A DNA stretch of 50,445 nucleotides from Saprospiraceae bacterium (lineage in GTDB: Bacteria > Bacteroidota > Bacteroidia > Chitinophagales > Saprospiraceae), in the NCBI GenBank assembly GCA_020629965.1, contig JAHDCG010000021.1:1-50445 (forward strand). Direction: 5' to 3'. The notes under the pieces were generated by a model. That model was not told the DNA's origin and ran no database searches. It was given only the letters and a program-made list of their open reading frames with translations. The position numbers and the translations under genes were made by a program. The first letter of the stretch is position 1, and every line of letters starts with the position of its first letter. Of this stretch, positions 7,835-15,499 are shown piece by piece.

Positions 7835-10696
7835 TCACCCCACCACCACATTAACCATCCGCCCCGGCACCACAATCACCTTGCGCACCGTTTTCCCCTC
7901 CAAATGCTTCTGCAAATCCGCGTGCGCCAAAGCCGCTTTTTCGATTTCTTCTTTGCTTGCATCCGCAGCAAAAGTTGCCGTTGCGCGTTTTTTACCGTTG
8001 ATAGCCAACGGGTATTCGATGCTGTCTTCTTTCAGGTATTCCTCGTTGAGTTCCGGGTAAGTCGCGTCGTTGACCGTGCCGGAGTTGCCGAGTTGCTGCC
8101 ACATTTCTTCGGCGATGTGCGGTGCGAAAGGAGCTAACAAAACGGTCAAGGGCTGCAAAATTTCGCGTTTGTTGCACTTCATTTTGCGCAAATCATTGAC
8201 CGCGACCATGAAAGCGGAAACGCAGGTATTCATGCTGAAACGCTCGATGTCGTCGCGCACTTTTTTTATAGCCGTGTGCAAAACCTTCAGTTCGTCTTTG
8301 CTCGGCTCGCCGTCGCTGACGGTGAAATTGTCGTTTTTATCATAAAATAAATCGTAGTACTTGCGTAAAAACGAAGCGACTCCGCTGATGCCTTTGGTGT
8401 CCCACGGTTTGCTCTGCTCGACGGGTCCCAAAAACATTTCGTACATCCGGAAAGTGTCTGCGCCGTACTGCTCAACGACATCGTCGGGGTTGACGACGTT
8501 GTACCAACGTTTCGACATTTTTCCTACTTCGGAATGCGTCATCAGGTGCGTACCCGCCGCGTCGTCTTTTGCGGTGAAAACGCCCTTGTGATAGACACCG
8601 TTGCCGCACTCGAAAATCGCGTCTTTGTACTCCGGTCGCCAATCCGTAAACTTTTTAATGCTGTCGATGTCCAGGTAAGATTTATCCGAACCGTACTCGC
8701 GCACGTAGTCGATGTGTATCGGAATTTGCGTGTAGTTTTCTGCGTCATTTCGCGCCGCAATACCCGCACAGACGAAGCGATTTACGCCGTCCGTTTTTTC
8801 CTTTTCCATGTAAACCGACTCGATGACACCCTGTATCATGCCCTGATTTATCAACTTCTTAAACGGCTCGACGGTCGGCACTAATCCTTTGTCAAACAAG
8901 AACTTATGCCAAAAGCGGGAGTACAGCAAGTGGCCCACGGCGTGCTCCGTACCGCCGATGTACAAGTCCACATCTTGCCAGTAATTCAACGCTTCCCGGC
9001 TTGCAAAAGCTTCCGGATTGTGCGGATCCATGTAGCGCAAAAAGTACCACGATGAGCCGGCAAAACCGGGCATGGTATCCGTTTCGCGGCGGCGACCGTC
9101 GGGGCGATTGACCCAATCTTCGGCGCGAGCAAGCGGAGATTTTCCGCCGGAAGCCGGTTTAAAATCATCCAACTCGGGCAAGGTCAAAGGCAGGTCGTCG
9201 AGTGACAGTCCGTGCGCAATTCCCTCCTCGTCGTACTCAATCGGAAACGGCTCGCCCCAGTAGCGTTGCCGGCTGTAAATAGCGTCGCGCAGGCGGTAAG
9301 TGATTTGCTCCTTACCGATGTTCAGTTCTTCGAGTTTGGCGATAGCGGCGGCGATGGCATCGGGCACTTCCATACCGTCTAAAAAACCGGAGTTTATCAT
9401 CACGCCGACCTTGTCGCTGCGTGTTGCACCGGGGTATTTCGATTTGTCGATGACGTCGATAATTTCCAAGCCGAATTTATCCGCAAAGCGGTTATCGCGG
9501 TCATCGTCGCTCGGCACGGCCATAATCGCACCCGTCCCGTAATCTTTCAAAACGTATTCGCCGATGTAAATCGGAATTTTGGTTTCGGTCAGCGGATTAA
9601 CGGCATACGCGCCCGTAAATTCACCGGTCACGGCTTTGACATCGCTTTGGCGTTCGCGCTCGCTGCGGGATTTGACGTAATCTAAGTAAGTGTCGATTGC
9701 CGCCCGTTGGTCTGCGGTCGTGATAATATCGACCAAGTCGTGCTCGGGAGCCAAAACCATGTACGTCGCGCCGAAAATCGTATCGGGACGGGTGGTGAAA
9801 ACCTCCAATTTCTCCGCGTGTCCGTCGATGTCGAAGAACACCTGTGCGCCCGTCGATTTACCGATCCAGTTGGACTGCATTTTTTTCATGGCGTCCGACC
9901 ATTCCAAATTTTCCAAATCACCCAACAGTCTTTCGGCGTAAGCCGTTACACGCAAAGACCACTGCAACATCGGTCTGCGCTCGACGGGGTAGCCGCCGCG
10001 CTCGCTAACGCCGTCTTTTACCTCGTCGTTGGCGAGTACGGTGCCGAGGGCTTCGCACCAATTCACAAAGGTTTCCTTGCGGTACGCCAAGCGGTAATTC
10101 ATTAAAATTTCCGCTTGTTCTTTCGCGCTCTTATTCTGCCAATCGTCCGCGCTGAATTGTAATTCTTCCGAACAAGCCGCGTCGATATTTTGCGTACCGT
10201 GCGCCGCAAATTCATTTTTCAAATCATCAATCGACCGGGCGGTTTTCGACTTGTTATCGTAATAATGCTCGAATAATTGCAGAAAAATCCACTGCGTCCA
10301 TTTGTAGTACTGCGGGTCGGAGGTCTGCACCTCACGGCTCCAATCGAAGCTGAAACCGATATTGTCCAACTGCTCACGATACCGCGCGATGTTCTCCGCC
10401 GTAGATTTTGCGGGGTGTACGCCCGTCTGAATCGCGTATTGCTCCGCCGGCAGACCGAAGGCGTCGTAGCCCATCGGGTGCAGCACATTAAAGCCCGTTA
10501 AACGCTTGTAGCGCGAAAAAATATCGGAAGCGATGTAGCCCAACGGGTGACCGACGTGCAGCCCCGCGCCGCTCGGGTAGGGGAACATATCCAAGACGTA
10601 ATACTTGGGTTTGTCGCTGTCATTCGAGACTTTATAAACTTGGTTTTCTTCCCAATATTTACGTTGCTTTTTTTCTGTGTCGCGCGGGTTGTACAT
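7835..10696 (-). CDS. leuS: Leucyl-tRNA synthetase
   Basis: Class I aminoacyl-tRNA synthetase of 953 residues that charges tRNA-Leu in the cytoplasm. The HIGH-type signature (PYPSGAGLHVGHPLGY) lies near residues 39-54 and the KMSKR loop (VGKMSKRWYN) near residue 725. Between them are the CP1 editing domain (TTRPDTIFGATYMVLAPEHD, and GTGAIMAVPSDDDRD) and the WYFLRYMDPHN segment typical of bacterial LeuRS. The C-terminal anticodon-binding domain (PLTVLLAPFAPHIAEEMWQQLG) and the terminal appended domain are present. An extra insertion after residue 610 (about 90 residues, IQGVIESVYMEKEKTDG onwards) is normal for Bacteroidota LeuRS. The gene stands alone. Its ATG follows a TCTAAMR heptamer array directly, and no TAnnTTTG box was found upstream. 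Confidence 0.97.
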   Translation of the reverse strand: MYNPRDTEKKQRKYWEENQVYKVSNDSDKPKYYVLDMFPYPSGAGLHVGHPLGYIASDIFSRYKRLTGFNVLHPMGYDAFGLPAEQYAIQTGVHPAKSTAENIARYREQLDNIGFSFDWSREVQTSDPQYYKWTQWIFLQLFEHYYDNKSKTARSIDDLKNEFAAHGTQNIDAACSEELQFSADDWQNKSAKEQAEILMNYRLAYRKETFVNWCEALGTVLANDEVKDGVSERGGYPVERRPMLQWSLRVTAYAERLLGDLENLEWSDAMKKMQSNWIGKSTGAQVFFDIDGHAEKLEVFTTRPDTIFGATYMVLAPEHDLVDIITTADQRAAIDTYLDYVKSRSERERQSDVKAVTGEFTGAYAVNPLTETKIPIYIGEYVLKDYGTGAIMAVPSDDDRDNRFADKFGLEIIDVIDKSKYPGATRSDKVGVMINSGFLDGMEVPDAIAAAIAKLEELNIGKEQITYRLRDAIYSRQRYWGEPFPIEYDEEGIAHGLSLDDLPLTLPELDDFKPASGGKSPLARAEDWVNRPDGRRRETDTMPGFAGSSWYFLRYMDPHNPEAFASREALNYWQDVDLYIGGTEHAVGHLLYSRFWHKFLFDKGLVPTVEPFKKLINQGMIQGVIESVYMEKEKTDGVNRFVCAGIAARNDAENYTQIPIHIDYVREYGSDKSYLDIDSIKKFTDWRPEYKDAIFECGNGVYHKGVFTAKDDAAGTHLMTHSEVGKMSKRWYNVVNPDDVVEQYGADTFRMYEMFLGPVEQSKPWDTKGISGVASFLRKYYDLFYDKNDNFTVSDGEPSKDELKVLHTAIKKVRDDIERFSMNTCVSAFMVAVNDLRKMKCNKREILQPLTVLLAPFAPHIAEEMWQQLGNSGTVNDATYPELNEEYLKEDSIEYPLAINGKKRATATFAADASKEEIEKAALAHADLQKHLEGKTVRKVIVVPGRMVNVVVG

Positions 10697-10699
10697 TTG

Positions 10700-10737
10700 T
10701 TTAGACTTTAGATTTGAGACGTTAGATGTTAGATTTT
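10700..10737 (-). repeat. TCTAAMR heptamer array abutting the leuS start
   Basis: Read on the minus strand this holds about five degenerate heptamers (TCTAACA, TCTAACG, TCTCAAA, TCTAAAG, TCTAAAC), ending 3 nt before the leuS ATG. Five more arrays of the same family occur at 15461, 17278, 21851, 30479 and 49659. Confidence 0.75.
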
Positions 10738-10745
10738 GCCTTTGT

Positions 10746-10836
10746 TTAGCAGAGAGTTGAGAGTAGCGAGTAAAGAGTTGAGAGTAGCGAGTCTTAGCTC
10801 TCGACTCTTTACTCTCAACTCTTTACTCTCAACTTA
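10746..10836. repeat. Long imperfect palindrome made of short repeats, overlapping the 3' end of the acetyltransferase gene
   Basis: The left half is a near-tandem repeat of an 18-19-nt unit (GAGTTGAGAGTAGCGAGTA). The right half is close to its reverse complement (ACTCTTTACTCTCAA repeated). The two arms can fold into a hairpin of about 37 bp with a few mismatches. The right arm runs into the coding end of the GNAT gene (stop at 10815). It may act as a terminator or be an extragenic repeat that has spread into the gene end. Confidence 0.7.
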
Positions 10837-11408
10837 AATTCCAATGCTTTCTTCACCGTTTTCCATTCCGAGTCGATAATCGAAAAAACTACCGTGTCTC
10901 GGAGGCTGCCGTCGGGGTCGATGCGATGATTTCTTAAAATGCCGTCTTTTTTGGCGCCGAGTCTTGCAATAGCGCGACGGGAATTGTGATTGTGAAAATG
11001 CGTGATAAACTCTACGGCAATGCAGTCCAATTGTTCAAAAGCATGACGCAGCAGCAGATATTTGCATTCGGTGTTGATGCCCGTTTTTTGGGCACTTTTT
11101 GCGTACCACGTGTGTCCGATTTCTAAACGGCGATGCGCGTGATTTGCGTGACAAAAGCGGGTCGTACCGATAATTTCGTTTTTGCTTTTATCGACTACGG
11201 CAAAAGGTAAAGCCTCGCCGCTCGCTTGAGTTTGGAAAGCAAAATCCAAGTATGCGTCGATAGTTTTTTCGGAAGGAACGCTTGTGTACCACAAATTCCA
11301 CAGCTCGCCGTCGCTTGCCGCGCGGACTAAATCATCGCGGTGCGCGGCTTGCAGCGGTATGAGTTCGACGCGTTTTCCCGTCAAAGTTATCGGCTCGAAT
11401 AAAGACAT
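10815..11408 (-). CDS. GNAT family N-acetyltransferase (RimJ/RimL-like)
   Basis: A 197-residue soluble protein of the Acetyltransf_3 type, which moves an acetyl group from acetyl-CoA to an amine on a protein or small molecule. The opening FEPITLTGKRVELIPLQAAH and the core GINTECKYLLLRHAFEQLDCIAVEFITHFHNHNSRRAIARLGAKKDGILRNH contain the usual acetyl-CoA-binding beta4-alpha3 region and the N.RSRRAI..lGa..eG.lR pattern of this subfamily. The substrate cannot be told from sequence. It is transcribed alone from a TAnnTTTG box 32 nt upstream. The final coding bases lie inside a long palindromic repeat, so the last residues (LEFKLRVKS) may have been altered by that repeat. Confidence 0.9.
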   Translation of the reverse strand: MSLFEPITLTGKRVELIPLQAAHRDDLVRAASDGELWNLWYTSVPSEKTIDAYLDFAFQTQASGEALPFAVVDKSKNEIIGTTRFCHANHAHRRLEIGHTWYAKSAQKTGINTECKYLLLRHAFEQLDCIAVEFITHFHNHNSRRAIARLGAKKDGILRNHRIDPDGSLRDTVVFSIIDSEWKTVKKALEFKLRVKS

Positions 11409-11440
11409 TTTTGGCTTTTAAAAGTTCCCGAAAAGCGGCG

Positions 11441-11448
11441 CAAAACTA
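11441..11448 (-). promoter_or_regulatory. Candidate -7 box for the acetyltransferase gene
   Basis: Minus strand TAGTTTTG, 32 nt upstream of the ATG at 11408. Confidence 0.5.
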
Positions 11449-11541
11449 AGGAAATAAAGGGTGACGGGGAAGGGAATTGTGCGGCGGTAGTTATATTAAG
11501 TTGTAAATGACGATTTTTACTTTTTTTGTTTTGTTTAGCTT

Positions 11542-11557
11542 ATCGACTGAAGTCGAT
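11542..11557. repeat. Extragenic palindrome ATCGACT-GA-AGTCGAT
   Basis: A 7-bp inverted repeat with a 2-nt centre. The same arms with a TT centre recur at 22339-22354, both in spacers between genes. Confidence 0.6.
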
Positions 11558-11573
11558 GCTACGGTGCGGGTTG

Positions 11574-11640
11574 AGTAACGGCGACTTTTAAGTCATCATA
11601 AAGTCGATTGTTCTTATTCAACCTGAAGGTCGCCGTTACT
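11574..11640. other. Inverted repeat spanning the 3' end of a membrane-protein gene
   Basis: AGTAACGGCGAC at 11574-11585 is the exact reverse complement of GTCGCCGTTACT at 11629-11640. The second arm lies inside the last codons of the neighbouring minus-strand gene (stop at 11614), so a 12-bp stem with a 43-nt loop would enclose the stop codon. No T-run follows the stem, so a classical terminator is not supported. Confidence 0.5.
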
Positions 11641-11973
11641 GATGCGTAAATCATAACCGGTCAACAACAAATACAAAACCCCCAAAACCGGCGGCACCAC
11701 AAACACCACCGAAGTCAGAAAATCGCTGTAGTACGCGCCCTCGCTTTTGACGTAAGCGGTCAGACCGACCCAGGCGAGGACCGTCAGCAGATAGAGGACG
11801 CGAGATTTGTATTTTCTGAAAAATAAAAGAAAAAGTGCGCTGAGGACTTGCCACGCACCGAAAGGCAAGAGGAGAAAAGCACCGTCCACAGAGGGCAGAT
11901 TCCACAGGGCGACGGCGGCTAAGATGACTTGCAGGGTTAAATCTGCGGCTAAAAATTTTCTTGAATTGAGCAC
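11614..11973 (-). CDS. Small integral membrane protein, paralogue of its upstream neighbour
   Basis: A protein of about 119 residues with four hydrophobic stretches. It has no signature I recognise. It is clearly homologous to the gene upstream: both contain LLPF-GAWQV-SAL, a basic loop, YL-TVL-W and a final G-YDLRI/RDYLAL segment. I choose the GTG at 11973, 5 nt after the upstream stop. It makes the distance from the start to GAWQ exactly 42 residues in both paralogues, whereas the in-frame ATG at 12063 would add 30 residues that overlap the upstream gene and look like out-of-frame translation. The two genes probably form one transcript. The function is unknown; a role in the inner membrane is inferred from hydrophobicity. 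Confidence 0.7.
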   Translation of the reverse strand: MLNSRKFLAADLTLQVILAAVALWNLPSVDGAFLLLPFGAWQVLSALFLLFFRKYKSRVLYLLTVLAWVGLTAYVKSEGAYYSDFLTSVVFVVPPVLGVLYLLLTGYDLRISNGDLQVE

Positions 11974-11978
11974 ACTTT

Positions 11979-12359
11979 TTAAATTTCCGTGTCTAAAATA
12001 TCGGGGTTCGGTTCGGGAGTTTTGAGTGCGAGATAATCGCGGCGCGTGATTGTGAAATACCATACGCCGATGCCTGCCGGAATTAAAATAAGGAACAGAA
12101 AAACGAGCGCTTCCCGAAAAAAATCACTGTTAATCATGATGGTCGTCATCAGGCCCCACCCCAAAACCGTGACAAGGTACGGAATTCTTTTTTTATCGCC
12201 GTAGCCGAGTACCAAAACGAGCGCACTGATAACCTGCCACGCGCCGAAAAACGGTAACAAAATTAAACCGTAAAAGACAAAACACAGGGCTAAAGTAATG
12301 CCGCCGAAAATGGTTTGAAAGTGAAAATCGAAGTTGATAAATTTTGGCGGTAGTTGCAT
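11979..12359 (-). CDS. Small integral membrane protein, first of a tandem paralogous pair
   Basis: A 126-residue protein with about four predicted membrane segments (near residues 17-35, 38-52, 58-75 and 85-105) and a polar C-terminal tail (KTPEPNPDILDTEI). It matches the downstream gene in length, segment order and the LLPFFGAWQVISAL region, indicating tandem duplication. There are no catalytic or transport motifs that I recognise. The ATG at 12359 is the only good start. No TAnnTTTG box is visible in the 260-nt spacer before yebC on this strand. Confidence 0.75.
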   Translation of the reverse strand: MQLPPKFINFDFHFQTIFGGITLALCFVFYGLILLPFFGAWQVISALVLVLGYGDKKRIPYLVTVLGWGLMTTIMINSDFFREALVFLFLILIPAGIGVWYFTITRRDYLALKTPEPNPDILDTEI

Positions 12360-12557
12360 CAGGTTTGAATTTTGAGTGATGATATTGCTTGTTTCCTCCG
12401 TTCCTTCACATTACACGCAAAAAACAAACCGTGGTCAGATTTAGTTTCATAACTTTCAGTAAAAATTGAAAGTTTATTTTACGGTTGAAATTCGGAACGA
12501 AAAAACAAAGCCTTTCAATCCACAAATAAACATTTCAACTATTTGACAATCTTTCCT

Positions 12558-12565
12558 TATTTTTG
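12558..12565 (+). promoter_or_regulatory. Candidate -7 box for yebC
   Basis: TATTTTTG matches TAnnTTTG and lies 54 nt upstream of the ATG at 12620. The rest of the spacer 12360-12619 is AT-rich with no recognisable gene. Confidence 0.5.
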
Positions 12566-12619
12566 CCGTCGCAACTATAAAAATAACGGCAGCCGGTCTG
12601 TCGTAAAAAGATAAATATC

Positions 12620-13336
12620 ATGGGAAGAGCATTTGAATACCGCAAGGCGCGCAAGATGAAACGCTGGGCGGGCATGGCAAAAACGTTTACCAAAATCGGT
12701 CGTGAGATTTCGATGGCAGTCAAAGCGAGCGGTCCCGACCCCGATAATAATCCGCGTCTGCGTGCCGCTATCCAAAACGCAAAAACGGCAAATATGCCGA
12801 AAGCGAACGTAGAAAATGCCATTAAAAAAGCCTCGGAAAAGGACTCGGAAAACTACGATGAGATGGTCTATGAGGGCTACGCGCCCAACGGCATCGCAGT
12901 CATCGTAGAGACGGCAACGGATAATCCGACGCGCACGGTCGCCAATGTACGCCACGTTTTTTCTAAATACGGCGGCTCATTGGGTACGCAGGGTTCGGTC
13001 GATTATATGTTCGAGCGCAAGGGAGTTTTTACCGTAAAAAAAGGCGAAAACGACATCGAAGAATTGGAGTTGGAATTGATTGACTACGGCTTGGAAGAGA
13101 TTAAAGAAGAAGACGGCGATTTGATTCTCAAATGCGATTTTATCGACTACGGAAACTTGTCGAAAGGTATCGACGAACTAAAATTGGAGGTCAAAGAGTC
13201 CGGCACGGAGCGTATTCCGATGCACTCGAAGTCGCTGAACGACGCCGAAACGGAGGAAGTTATCACTCTTTTGGATAAAATGGAAGAGGACGACGACGTT
13301 CTGAATGTCTTTCATACGATGGATATGGAGGGGTAA
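12620..13336 (+). CDS. yebC: YebC/PmpR (TACO1) family protein
   Basis: A 238-residue cytoplasmic protein of the widely conserved YebC family. Members were first called transcriptional regulators; more recent work on the family ties them to relief of ribosome stalling. The N-terminal signature MGRAFEYRKARKMKRWAGMAKTF and the segment GGPDPDNNPRLR-type NPRLRAAIQNAKTANMPKANVENAI are near-invariant, followed by the middle domain (YEGYAPNGIAVIVETATDN.TRT) and the acidic C-terminal domain. Starting MGRAFEYRKA rather than MAGHSKWANI places it in the Bacteroidota/PmpR-like branch. The length is normal. It is monocistronic, with a strong hairpin 15 nt after the stop. Confidence 0.95.
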   Translation: MGRAFEYRKARKMKRWAGMAKTFTKIGREISMAVKASGPDPDNNPRLRAAIQNAKTANMPKANVENAIKKASEKDSENYDEMVYEGYAPNGIAVIVETATDNPTRTVANVRHVFSKYGGSLGTQGSVDYMFERKGVFTVKKGENDIEELELELIDYGLEEIKEEDGDLILKCDFIDYGNLSKGIDELKLEVKESGTERIPMHSKSLNDAETEEVITLLDKMEEDDDVLNVFHTMDMEG

Positions 13337-13350
13337 AAATCTTTCTTGCC

Positions 13351-13395
13351 AAAACAAAAGCCGTATTTTCAAGAAGAAAATACGGCTTTTGTTTT
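13351..13395. terminator. Bidirectional terminator between yebC and dnaX
   Basis: A perfect 20-bp stem (13351-13370 against 13376-13395) with loop AAGAA. The stem core is AGCCGTATTTTC, flanked by an A-run on one side and a T-run on the other, so it can serve both convergent genes. Confidence 0.9.
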
Positions 13396-13402
13396 TACGT
13401 CT

Positions 13403-15208
13403 TTACACATCGAATTTCATATCGAACTTCTGCAAAATCTGCTGCACCAAAGGGTTTTCCTCATTCATGCGCAGCAGTTTTTCTTTATCCGTCATCGGTT
13501 TTTTCGGCTTTTTAATTTCGGGCACTTTGCTTTTGTCGATTTCGAGACTGCGGCTGAGCAGCGGGCGACCGAGTTCGGTGCGCAGGTAGTCCATAATATC
13601 GTGCTCGTTTTTCAGCGTATTTTCCGCTAAAGGCGAGGCGACAATCATGTGCAGCTTATCCTCGTCGAGCAATTTTAAATCCGTCGCGCGCATGATATTT
13701 TGCAGATTCGCGCTCTCACAGTCGTCGATAAATTTTTGCCAAACCGCCTTAACTATTTCGATATTCAGCGGTTCTTTCTCCTCTTCTTCTACCGCTTTCA
13801 GCTTTTCCTCTTCCTCTACTTCGTCCTCTATATCGTCCAAATTCATAGAAAAACCACTGCCGCCGCCGAGCGATGCAGGCTGTGCGGGTTCGGGTTTTTC
13901 TTCCCGGGCGGCGGGGGGCGTTTCATCGTTTTTAGCGGTCTCATTTTGCGTCTCGGCGGGTTCGGTTTTGTAAACCTGCTCGCTGTCCTGCACCAACTGC
14001 GTCGCCGGGGTTTGCGGTAACTTTTCGGTCGAAGCGACCGGAGCCGCGTCGTTTACGTCAGCCGTTTTTTTTTGCGGCGGCATCGCGACGGGCATGGCAG
14101 CGGCGGGGGAGGCGGCACGGGCAATGTAGGCGGATTTTATCAACGCCATTTCGGTGTGCAGCCGTTTGTTGCGCGCCGTTTTATAGTTGATGTCGCAGTC
14201 ATTCAGAATGCTCAAAGCCGAGAGAATGAAGGCGGTCGGCGCGAGATTTGCCTGCTGCCGGTAGCGTTCTTTGAGTTTGTCGCTGACCTCCAAAAGTTGC
14301 AGCGTTTGTGCGTCTTTGCAGACCAAAAGGTTGCGCAAATGCTCCGCTAAACCGTTGATGAAAATATCGGCTTCAAAACCTTTGCGCAAAATGTCGTCAA
14401 AAATGAGCATCAGGCGCGACACGTCTTCGGTCAGCAGCGCGTCGGTGACTTTGAAAAAGTAGTCATAATCCAACACGTTAAGGTTGGTGATGACGTCTTC
14501 GTAGGTGATTTTGTCGTTAGAAAAAGAGACGATGCGGTCGAAAATAGACAACGAGTCCCGCAGGGCGCCGTCCGCTTTTTGGGCGATAATGTGCAGTGCG
14601 TCTTTGTCCGCGTCGATGCCCTCTTGCTCACAAATGCCCTGCAAGTGACTGACCATCGACTGCACTTGAATTCTTTTAAAATCAAAAATTTGACAGCGCG
14701 ATAAAATGGTCGGAATGATTTTGTGTTTTTCCGTCGTCGCTAAAATAAAAATCGCATACGGCGGCGGCTCTTCGAGGGTTTTTAAAAAGGCATTAAAGGC
14801 AGCCTGCGACAGCATGTGCACCTCGTCGATGATAAAAATCTTGTACTTGCCCTGCTGCGGCTGAAAGCGTACCTGCTCGACCAACTGACGGATGTGGTCC
14901 ACGCTGTTATTCGACGCGGCATCCAACTCCATGATGTTAAAGGAGGCATTTTCGGCGAAAGATTTGCAACTGCTGCACTCGTTGCACGGCTCGTATGTAT
15001 CGGTCACGGCGAGGCAGTTCATCACTTTGGCGAGAATGCGCGCACAGGTGGTTTTGCCGACACCGCGCGGGCCGCAAAACAAAAAGGCATGTGCCAAATG
15101 GTCGTTTTGCAGAGCGTTTTTCAGCGTCTGCGAAACGTGTTCCTGACCGACGACATCCTCAAATCTGTCGGGGCGATATTTTCTGGCGGATACTACGAAA
15201 TTGCTCAA
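13403..15208 (-). CDS. dnaX: DNA polymerase III subunit gamma/tau
   Basis: Clamp-loader ATPase of the replisome. With a start at 15208 the protein has 601 residues. Walker A (GPRGVGKTT) is at about 46-54, the four zinc-binding Cys (CLAV..., CNECSSC) are at about 65-81, and the Walker B/DExx segment IDEVHMLSQAAFNAFLKTLEEPP and sensor 1 ATTEKHKIIPTILSRCQ follow. The C-terminal half has a Pro/Glu-rich linker (about residues 395-500) and a small tau-like domain. I place the start at the TTG of 15208 (MSNFVVSARKYRPDRF) because that matches the usual DnaX beginning. The upstream in-frame stretch, to a TTG at 15367, is a basic sequence unlike the family. No ATG is available. The gene converges on yebC and is divergent from nadE. 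Confidence 0.95.
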   Translation of the reverse strand: MSNFVVSARKYRPDRFEDVVGQEHVSQTLKNALQNDHLAHAFLFCGPRGVGKTTCARILAKVMNCLAVTDTYEPCNECSSCKSFAENASFNIMELDAASNNSVDHIRQLVEQVRFQPQQGKYKIFIIDEVHMLSQAAFNAFLKTLEEPPPYAIFILATTEKHKIIPTILSRCQIFDFKRIQVQSMVSHLQGICEQEGIDADKDALHIIAQKADGALRDSLSIFDRIVSFSNDKITYEDVITNLNVLDYDYFFKVTDALLTEDVSRLMLIFDDILRKGFEADIFINGLAEHLRNLLVCKDAQTLQLLEVSDKLKERYRQQANLAPTAFILSALSILNDCDINYKTARNKRLHTEMALIKSAYIARAASPAAAMPVAMPPQKKTADVNDAAPVASTEKLPQTPATQLVQDSEQVYKTEPAETQNETAKNDETPPAAREEKPEPAQPASLGGGSGFSMNLDDIEDEVEEEEKLKAVEEEEKEPLNIEIVKAVWQKFIDDCESANLQNIMRATDLKLLDEDKLHMIVASPLAENTLKNEHDIMDYLRTELGRPLLSRSLEIDKSKVPEIKKPKKPMTDKEKLLRMNEENPLVQQILQKFDMKFDV

Positions 15209-15392
15209 ATTATGTGTAGATTGGCGAAGGTCACGGACTGACCTTCGAGTTTTTTCTGTAAAATTGCGGAAAAATTTCTCTCTGTGTCTTGCTGCTTTGA
15301 ATGTACGAAGATACACTTTTTTTCGGAAATCGACGACTTCACATAAAGGACATTTTACCCGCCGCAATAGTTTGTTAAAAGAAATTGAAAAA

Positions 15393-15419
15393 TACTTAGT
15401 TTATTTTTTAAACTAAGTA
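15393..15419. other. Perfect 11-bp inverted repeat between dnaX and nadE
   Basis: TACTTAGTTTA, then five T, then TAAACTAAGTA. It lies midway between two divergent genes, about 80 nt upstream of nadE. It could be an operator or a short hairpin; no regulator is implied by the sequence. The rest of 15209-15499 shows no gene apart from the heptamer array at 15461. Confidence 0.6.
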
Positions 15420-15460
15420 GGGAGCAGTGGGTTTCTATTTTAAATAAATCGAGGGCGGAA

Positions 15461-15493
15461 GTCTAAAATCTAAAGTCTAAAATCTAAAGTCTC
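15461..15493 (+). repeat. TCTAAMR heptamer array abutting the nadE start
   Basis: Four perfect tandem heptamers, TCTAAAA, TCTAAAG, TCTAAAA, TCTAAAG, then TCTCA, ending 6 nt before the nadE ATG. Confidence 0.8.
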
Positions 15494-15499
15494 AACCAC

